In this document: positions 1 to 4,432 of the stretch, one piece after another
Numbering within the stretch: position 1 is the stretch's first letter
Layout: each line of letters begins with the position of its first letter
Assembly: GCA_913061425.1 (NCBI GenBank)
Contig: CAJXUO010000016.1
Span: forward strand, 1 to 10,649
DNA from: an uncultured Lutibacter sp.
GTDB taxonomy: Bacteria > Bacteroidota > Bacteroidia > Flavobacteriales > Flavobacteriaceae
DNA length: 10,649 nt
Direction: 5' to 3'
Notes under the pieces: model-generated
The model's input: only the letters and a program-made list of their open reading frames with translations
What the model was told of the DNA's origin: nothing
The model's database searches: none
Made by a program: the position numbers and the translations under genes

Positions 1-488
1 TAACTTGGAATCGTCAATAATTTATTTAAAAAAGATATCGGAACAACCATAAGAGTTGCAAATTTCATAGCGTTTCTTGCAGCGTAAACCTTTGGAATAA
101 CTTCCCCAAAGAAGAGTATAAGGAATGTAACGAGTCCAACTTCAATTGAGAATTTTAAATACACATTTGTGATTCCAGCAAATAATTTTTCACCAATAAA
201 TGCAAATATTAATACGATTAAAATATTAATAAAATTATTGGAAATTAAAATTGTGGCTAGTAGTTTTCTTGGCTTTTCTAATAGTTTTACAACTGCTTTT
301 TGCTTATTTGAGTCAGACTCTTTTGCTTCATCAATTTCTGTTCGAGATAATGAAAAGAAAGCGATTTCTGTTCCTGAAATAAAAGCAGAGCAAACTAAAA
401 GTATCAATAAGATAGCGACCCTTAACAAAAATATTTTGTTGAAAATTGCTAATGAAATGTACATAAAACTCAAGGGTTCTGGATCCAA
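1..488 (-). CDS. gldE: GldE, gliding-associated CBS-domain membrane protein (N-terminal part, runs off the left edge)
   Basis: Partial gene: the first 162 residues are present and the 3' end lies beyond position 1. The protein begins LDPEPLSFMYISLAIF, followed by hydrophobic segments at about residues 18-32, 76-92 and 105-118. Conserved signatures of the CNNM/DUF21 membrane domain are visible: SAFISGTEIAFFSLSR near 34-49, ISNNFINIL near 80, and GEVIPKVYA near 122. In complete relatives this domain is followed by paired CBS domains and a CorC/HlyC domain, which are not in the window. In Flavobacterium, GldE is an inner-membrane protein needed with GldD for gliding and type IX secretion. The start chosen is TTG at 486-488. 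It lies directly after an in-frame TAA and gives an N-terminus (xDPEP) I recall as typical of flavobacterial GldE. ATG at 462-464 is the alternative and is 8 codons shorter. It lies 22 bp after ssb and is probably cotranscribed with it. The family call is firm; the exact start is moderate. Confidence 0.88.
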   Translation of the reverse strand, partial: MDPEPLSFMYISLAIFNKIFLLRVAILLILLVCSAFISGTEIAFFSLSRTEIDEAKESDSNKQKAVVKLLEKPRKLLATILISNNFINILIVLIFAFIGEKLFAGITNVYLKFSIEVGLVTFLILFFGEVIPKVYAARNAMKFATLMVVPISFLNKLLTIPS

Positions 489-510
489 TTATTTCTTAAT
501 TAAATTAAAC

Positions 511-948
511 TTAAAATGGTAAATCATCATTTTCTATTGCCTCAGACTCAGCTACAACTTTTTGACCTGTTTGCTGAGATGAAGCTTGAGTAGGTTTAGA
601 GTCTAAATCTCTTTTGGTGGTTAAAAAAGTCATATCAACTACGTGAATTTCTGTAGAATATCTTTTCGCTCCATCTTCACCTTCCCATTGACGCGTTTTA
701 ATACGCCCTTCACAATAAATCTTATCTCCTTTGGTTAAATATTTTTCACATATTTCTGCCAATTTATTTCTCACTACTAGATTATGCCACTCTGTTGTAG
801 TCACTTTTTCTCCAGTTTTTTTATTGGTATATGATTCGTTTGTTGCGATAGGAAAACGACCAATAGAGTTCTTATCATCAAAATAATGCATTTTTACTTC
901 ATCACCCAAATGTCCAATTAACATTACTTTATTTAAAGTTCCAGCCAT
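511..948 (-). CDS. ssb: Single-stranded DNA-binding protein
   Basis: Encodes a 145-residue SSB, which coats single-stranded DNA during replication, recombination and repair and recruits partner proteins. The N-terminal OB-fold spans about residues 3-112 and opens with GTLNKVMLIGHLG. Tryptophans at W54 (TTEWHNLVV) and W88 (RQWEG) sit where bases stack in this family. A short polar, Gln/Ser-rich linker (about 113-135) leads to the acidic tip NDDLPF, which matches the partner-docking tail (DDxPF) of bacterial SSBs. The length is on the short side but normal for Bacteroidota. It starts with ATG and has no Shine-Dalgarno sequence. It sits 7 bp downstream of mutY and 22 bp upstream of gldE on the same strand, so it is likely in the mutY transcript. 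Identification is secure. Confidence 0.97.
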   Translation of the reverse strand: MAGTLNKVMLIGHLGDEVKMHYFDDKNSIGRFPIATNESYTNKKTGEKVTTTEWHNLVVRNKLAEICEKYLTKGDKIYCEGRIKTRQWEGEDGAKRYSTEIHVVDMTFLTTKRDLDSKPTQASSQQTGQKVVAESEAIENDDLPF

Positions 949-955
949 AATTTAT

Positions 956-2026
956 TTATTTTTTATCAAAAATACTAAAAATAATTGTTCGTTTTAATTC
1001 TTCTACAAAATTATGAATTAATATGGGTACTGGAAAACTATTTATCTGTTTCCAATTAATAGTTGTCAACTCATTTTCAGCTACTTTCAAAATCCAAAAA
1101 CGAGTATATAAATGTTGATGTGATAGCTTGTGTATTTTCTCTTGATTGTTGTAGAGATCTAATTCAAAAGCAGTGTTTCCTACTATTTTTTTGAATAATT
1201 CATCTTCTCGCAATTCATCTTTATCAATTGTTTTTTCTGATTCAACTAAAGGGAATTCATATAACCCTTGCCAAATGCCTTTTCCTTCTCTTAGGTTTAA
1301 TATTGTTTTTTCATCTGATGAAACAAGAACAAGATAATTAAAGAACCGTTTTCTAATTTTAATCTTCTTCTCTTTTACTGGCAAACTTTTAATTTTCTTT
1401 TGCTGAAGCGCAATACACTTATCATTTAAAGGGCAAATTTCACAATCTGGATTTTGAGGCTTACACATTCTTGCGCCAAACTCCATTATTGCTTGATTGT
1501 GTGTTGCTGCATTATCAACATCTATAAGTTCTTGCGCTAATTCTTTAAAATATTTAATTCCTTTAGTAGAATTAATTGGAGTGTCGATACCAAAAAAACG
1601 TGATAAAACTCGATATACATTGCCATCAACCACCGCTGTAGGCTCATCATAACAAATTGACGCTATCGCTGATGCAGTATAATCACCAACACCTTTTAAT
1701 TTCAATATGTCATTATAAGTAGATGGAAATTGACCCTTTAGTTCATTTACAATATAATTTGCTGAGAAATGTAAATTTCTAGCTCTAGAGTAATAGCCCA
1801 AGCCTTGCCACAATTTCAAAACTTCACTTTCTTTCGCACTCGCTAAATCATAAACAGTTGGAAAAATTTCGACAAATTTTAAATAATATGCTGTTCCTTG
1901 TTCAACTCTTGTTTGTTGCAAAATAATTTCAGATAACCATATATAATAAGGATTGGTCGTATTTCTCCATGGCATATCTCTCTTATTTTGTAAATACCAC
2001 TTTATGAGAATGTTAGAAAATGTCAT
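956..2026 (-). CDS. mutY: A/G-specific adenine DNA glycosylase MutY
   Basis: A 356-residue MutY. It removes adenine mispaired with guanine or 8-oxoguanine as part of base excision repair. The N-terminal HhH-GPD glycosylase domain (about 1-210) carries the catalytic Glu33 in LSEIILQQTR, the helix-hairpin-helix LKGVGDYTASAIA (110-122) and the catalytic Asp134 in AVVDGNVYRV. The 4Fe-4S cluster ligands are C188, C195, C198 and C204, with the exact C-X6-C-X2-C-X5-C spacing. Residues about 225-345 form the NUDIX-like domain that recognises 8-oxoguanine. An in-frame TTG lies 7 codons upstream (2045-2047), but I prefer ATG at 2024-2026. The resulting N-terminus, MTFSNILIKWYLQNKRDMPW, fits the family, and the TTG falls inside a possible promoter -7 element. 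It appears to be the first gene of a mutY-ssb-gldE transcript and is divergent from the HU gene. Confidence 0.96.
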   Translation of the reverse strand: MTFSNILIKWYLQNKRDMPWRNTTNPYYIWLSEIILQQTRVEQGTAYYLKFVEIFPTVYDLASAKESEVLKLWQGLGYYSRARNLHFSANYIVNELKGQFPSTYNDILKLKGVGDYTASAIASICYDEPTAVVDGNVYRVLSRFFGIDTPINSTKGIKYFKELAQELIDVDNAATHNQAIMEFGARMCKPQNPDCEICPLNDKCIALQQKKIKSLPVKEKKIKIRKRFFNYLVLVSSDEKTILNLREGKGIWQGLYEFPLVESEKTIDKDELREDELFKKIVGNTAFELDLYNNQEKIHKLSHQHLYTRFWILKVAENELTTINWKQINSFPVPILIHNFVEELKRTIIFSIFDKK

Positions 2027-2044
2027 TGTAAAATTTGTGTTTAG

Positions 2045-2052
2045 CAAAAATA
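2045..2052 (-). promoter_or_regulatory. Possible -7 element for mutY-ssb-gldE
   Basis: On the minus strand this reads TATTTTTG, matching the Bacteroidetes -7 consensus TAnnTTTG. It lies 18 bp upstream of the mutY ATG, so a start point about 6 nt after it would give a leader of roughly a dozen nucleotides. The only upstream TTG candidate for a -33 element (forward caa at 2068-2070) leaves a 15-bp spacer, shorter than the usual 17-23. The call therefore rests on one half-site in AT-rich DNA. Confidence 0.35.
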
Positions 2053-2110
2053 CATTAATAAATACCTCAAGGAATAACTTTTATCCTTTTAAATTTTAAC
2101 CATTTAACCT

Positions 2111-2141
2111 TTTGAAGTTGAATTTATTATATATATATTTG
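2111..2141 (+). promoter_or_regulatory. Bacteroidetes-type promoter of the HU gene
   Basis: A TTTG at 2111-2114 and TATATTTG at 2134-2141 match the primary sigma-factor consensus of Bacteroidetes (-33 TTTG; -7 TAnnTTTG) with a 19-bp spacer, the preferred distance. Transcription would start near 2147, leaving a leader of about 36 nt before the HU ATG at 2183. This is the best promoter match in the intergenic DNA of the window and fits a highly expressed nucleoid protein. It is a sequence match only. Confidence 0.72.
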
Positions 2142-2182
2142 CAACCTTTAAAATAAAACCCAATATATAAACACATATAAAA

Positions 2183-2473
2183 ATGACAAAAGCAGAAATC
2201 GTATCAAGTATTTCGGAAAAATCAGGGATTGAAAAAGGTGATGTTCTAGCAACAGTAGAAGCGTTTATGAACGATGTGAAGGATTCTTTAGAAAAAGGTG
2301 AAAACGTATATCTAAGAGGATTTGGAAGTTTTATCATCAAGAAAAGAGCTGAAAAAACTGGAAGAAATATTTCTAAGAATACAACAATCAAAATTCCTGC
2401 TCACAACATACCGTCTTTCAAGCCAGCAAAAGTGTTTGTAGAAGGAGTGAAAAGTAAAGTTGCTGTAAAATAA
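2183..2473 (+). CDS. hup: HU-family DNA-binding nucleoid protein
   Basis: A 96-residue histone-like HU/IHF family protein that binds and bends DNA as a dimer and helps compact the nucleoid. The dimerisation helices occupy about residues 2-40 (MTKAEIVSSISEKSGIEKGD), followed by the conserved turn RGFGSFIIKKRAEKTGRN (about 45-62). The beta-arm carries the proline-containing tip IKIPAHNIPSFKPAK (69-83); the tip proline normally intercalates between base pairs. The length is normal for HU. The start is ATG preceded by an A-rich stretch, with no Shine-Dalgarno sequence. It has its own strong promoter and is followed 36 bp later by a tiny basic-protein gene, with no terminator between them. I cannot tell which HU paralogue this is, so the symbol is generic. 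Confidence 0.95.
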   Translation: MTKAEIVSSISEKSGIEKGDVLATVEAFMNDVKDSLEKGENVYLRGFGSFIIKKRAEKTGRNISKNTTIKIPAHNIPSFKPAKVFVEGVKSKVAVK

Positions 2474-2509
2474 TTATAGCATTATAACAATTTAAAACAC
2501 CGTATTATT

Positions 2510-2599
2510 ATGCCAAGTGGTAAAAAAAGAAAAAGAGCTAAGATTTCTACGCACAAGCGTAAAAAAAGAGCTAGAGCAAACAGACACAAGAAAAAGTAA
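2510..2599 (+). CDS. 29-residue highly basic protein, possible small ribosomal protein
   Basis: A very short ORF beginning ATG CCA AGT GGT and ending TAA encodes 29 residues (MPSGKKRKRAKIS at the start, ANRHKKK at the end). Sixteen residues are Lys or Arg, two are His and none is acidic. There are two similar basic blocks, KKRKRA and KKRARA. This composition suggests RNA binding, as in small structural ribosomal proteins such as bTHX. From memory, near-identical short ORFs occur next to HU and rng in other Bacteroidota. A further ribosomal protein, bL38, was reported in the Flavobacterium johnsoniae ribosome, but I cannot confirm that this is it. The position 36 bp after the HU gene without a terminator, together with the hairpin terminator overlapping its stop codon, supports a real gene transcribed with HU. 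A DNA-binding histone-like peptide is the alternative. Confidence 0.75.
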   Translation: MPSGKKRKRAKISTHKRKKRARANRHKKK

Positions 2600-2621
2600 G
2601 TTTTAACTTACTTTTTCTTTT
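2588..2621 (+). terminator. Hairpin terminator overlapping the end of the small basic gene
   Basis: Arms 2588-2602 and 2605-2619 are perfect 15-bp complements around a nominal 2-nt loop (the innermost pairs would open), followed by a short T run. The stop codon and last three codons of the 29-residue gene lie in the left arm. The stem is AT-rich (GTAAG core), so its efficiency is uncertain, but it marks the end of the HU/basic-protein transcript and would at least reduce read-through into rng. Confidence 0.7.
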
Positions 2622-2646
2622 GAAAAAACAAACGTTCTTTGAAAAT

Positions 2647-2671
2647 GAAACTTTAAAAACATTAAAGTTTC
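2647..2671 (+). repeat. Perfect 10-bp inverted repeat in the rng leader
   Basis: GAAACTTTAA (2647-2656) and TTAAAGTTTC (2662-2671) are exact reverse complements around the loop aaaca. The repeat lies between the terminator after the small basic gene and the rng start. It has no T tract, so it is not a typical terminator. It could be a hairpin in the rng 5' leader or an operator for a dimeric regulator. Confidence 0.6.
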
Positions 2672-2704
2672 TACAGATTAAAAACCTGTGAAATTTATAA
2701 ACCA

Positions 2705-2726
2705 ATCTATATTTTATTATATAGAT
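2705..2726 (+). repeat. Perfect 8-bp inverted repeat just upstream of rng
   Basis: ATCTATAT (2705-2712) and ATATAGAT (2719-2726) pair around a 6-nt loop, ending 16 bp before the rng start codon. The left arm overlaps TATATTTT (2708-2715), a one-mismatch version of the Bacteroidetes -7 element without a good -33 partner. It may be a leader hairpin close to the ribosome-binding region or an operator over a weak promoter. In DNA this AT-rich, chance is also possible. Confidence 0.4.
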
Positions 2727-2742
2727 ATAAAACAAACTCGGA

Positions 2743-4275
2743 GTGAAGACAGAACTAATTATAAGATCCGGTTCCTCTGATATTGATTTCGCCTTATTAA
2801 GGGATGGTAGACTTACTGAATTAAACAAGGAGACTAATGACAACAAGATCTCAGTTGGAGATGTTTTCCTATCAAAAATAGGAAAAACGCTAACTGGATT
2901 AAATGCAGCATTTGTAAATGTAGGCTATCAAAAAGATGGCTTTTTACATTATCATGATTTAGGTGCACAGTTATTATCACTTTCTAAATTCATTAAGGAA
3001 GTAAACACAGGCAAACAAACAGATTTCACTTTAAAAAATTTCCATTTTGAAAAAGATATTGACAAGAATGGAAACATTAATGATGTACTTAAAACAGGAC
3101 AAGAATTATTGGTTCAAATTGTAAAGGAACCAATTTCTACCAAAGGACCTCGGCTAAATGCTGAGCTCTCAATTGCTGGTAGATTTTTAGTTTTAGTTCC
3201 TTTCTCTAACCGTATTTCGGTATCTCAAAAGATTGACGATCCAAAAGAGAAAGACAGATTAAAACGTTTAATGAAAAGCATTAAACCTAAGAATTTTGGA
3301 GTCATTGTTAGAACTGTTGCGCAGAACAAGAAAGTAGCAGATTTAGACAAAGATTTACAAAACTCATTAGAAAGATGGGTGAACATGTGCAAACAGATAA
3401 AAAGAGCACAAGCACCTACAAAAGTTTTAAGTGAATTAAACAGAGCATCTTCTATTTTAAGAGATGTATTTAACGATTCTTTCACCAACATTATAGTTGA
3501 TGACGAATCTCTTGGTGAAGAGATTAAAGACTATTTAGCAGAAATAGCGCCATCAAAAGAATCTATTGTGAAACTACATAAATCAAGTATTCCGATTTTT
3601 GAGAAATATGGCATCGAACGCCAAATCAAAACATCTTTCGGAAAAACTGTTTCTATGAGTAAAGGAGCCTATTTGGTTATTGAACATACTGAAGCATTAC
3701 ATGTAATAGATGTAAATAGCGGTAACCGTTCAAACAAAGCCAAATCACAATCCGATACTGCCCTTGAAGTAAACTTAATTTCGGCAACAGAAGTTGCTAG
3801 ACAGTTACAGTTACGTGATATGGGAGGGATTATAGTTGTTGATTTTATCGATATGCATAAGTCAGAAGATAGACAAAAACTATTTGACCATTTAAGAAAA
3901 GAAATGGCTTTTGACCGTACTAAGCACAAAATTTTACCTCCAAGTAAATTTGGATTGATTCAAATAACTCGTCAAAGAGTAAGACCAGAAATGGTTATTA
4001 AAACGAGAGAACCAAACCCAAATAAAAACGGAGAAGTAGAAGCGCCAATAGTACTTATTGATAAAATCGAAAGTGAACTTGATAAAGTTATGAGTTTTAA
4101 AAAGTATAAAAAAGTGATGCTAAATGTGCATCCTTTTATTGCTTCATACCTTAAACAAGGGTATCCATCTATACAAGTTAGATGGTTTTTAAAGTACAAA
4201 AAGTGGATCAAAATTTTGCCTCGTGATGCTTACCAATATTTACAATATCGTTTTGATAAACAAAATGATAAGTAA
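2743..4275 (+). CDS. rng: Ribonuclease E/G family endoribonuclease (RNase G)
   Basis: A 510-residue endoribonuclease for single-stranded RNA, acting in rRNA maturation and mRNA decay. An S1 RNA-binding domain spans about residues 37-128 (GLNAAFVNVGYQKDGFLHYHDL). The catalytic half contains RNase H-like and DNase I-like parts. The two metal-binding aspartates are recognisable as D323 (HVIDVNSGNRSN) and D367 (GGIIVVDFIDMH), and TRQRVRP (409-415) is conserved. The length matches RNase G (about 490), and no RNase E-type degradosome tail is present. The Zn-link CPxCxG that normally follows the RQRVRP motif is replaced by NPNKNGE (425-431), and the only cysteine is C216, so the zinc-bridged dimer known in E. 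coli cannot form that way. The start is GTG at 2743, giving the family-like N-terminus (M)KTELIIRSG. A 143-bp structured leader precedes it and a strong terminator follows. Confidence 0.95.
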   Translation: MKTELIIRSGSSDIDFALLRDGRLTELNKETNDNKISVGDVFLSKIGKTLTGLNAAFVNVGYQKDGFLHYHDLGAQLLSLSKFIKEVNTGKQTDFTLKNFHFEKDIDKNGNINDVLKTGQELLVQIVKEPISTKGPRLNAELSIAGRFLVLVPFSNRISVSQKIDDPKEKDRLKRLMKSIKPKNFGVIVRTVAQNKKVADLDKDLQNSLERWVNMCKQIKRAQAPTKVLSELNRASSILRDVFNDSFTNIIVDDESLGEEIKDYLAEIAPSKESIVKLHKSSIPIFEKYGIERQIKTSFGKTVSMSKGAYLVIEHTEALHVIDVNSGNRSNKAKSQSDTALEVNLISATEVARQLQLRDMGGIIVVDFIDMHKSEDRQKLFDHLRKEMAFDRTKHKILPPSKFGLIQITRQRVRPEMVIKTREPNPNKNGEVEAPIVLIDKIESELDKVMSFKKYKKVMLNVHPFIASYLKQGYPSIQVRWFLKYKKWIKILPRDAYQYLQYRFDKQNDK

Positions 4276-4300
4276 AGCGTTACACAATATCAAAGAAGAG

Positions 4301-4334
4301 AAAAACCCAATTGCGATGCAATTGGGTTTTTTTT
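4301..4334. terminator. Strong, probably bidirectional terminator between rng and the patatin gene
   Basis: Arms 4301-4314 (AAAAACCCAATTGC) and 4318-4331 are perfect complements around the 3-nt loop GAT, and the T run continues to 4334. It lies 25 bp after the rng stop. Read on the minus strand, the same stem is also followed by a T tract (five T), so it can serve the converging patatin operon, whose stop is at 4433. The rest of the intergenic stretch (4335-4432) shows no gene and no further structure that I could support. Confidence 0.9.
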
Positions 4335-4432
4335 ATGTTTATTTATGAAATCCAAGAGTTCATAATTGCACCTGAAGGATGTATATATTGATTTTAAATT
4401 TAAGAAAGTGCATAGGAGAAAACACCCTTTTG

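Noticed and set aside
169..522. Open frame of 117 codons on the plus strand
   Set aside because: It is antisense to gldE, whose protein matches known membrane-domain motifs; this reading has no recognisable domain.
2104..2391. Minus-strand open frame across the HU gene
   Set aside because: Antisense to HU and its promoter; the HU protein is unmistakable and the opposite frame shows only low-complexity hydrophobic residues.
2663..2670. TAAAGTTT as a -7 element for rng
   Set aside because: It does not fit TAnnTTTG (the T run is shifted by one) and is part of the right arm of the inverted repeat.
2735..2745. GGAG next to the rng start as a Shine-Dalgarno site
   Set aside because: It overlaps the GTG start codon itself, so the spacing is impossible; Bacteroidota genes generally lack such sites.
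4335..4391. 18-codon plus-strand ORF just after the rng terminator
   Set aside because: It starts inside the terminator T-run edge, has no supporting composition or context, and short ORFs of this size are expected by chance in AT-rich DNA.
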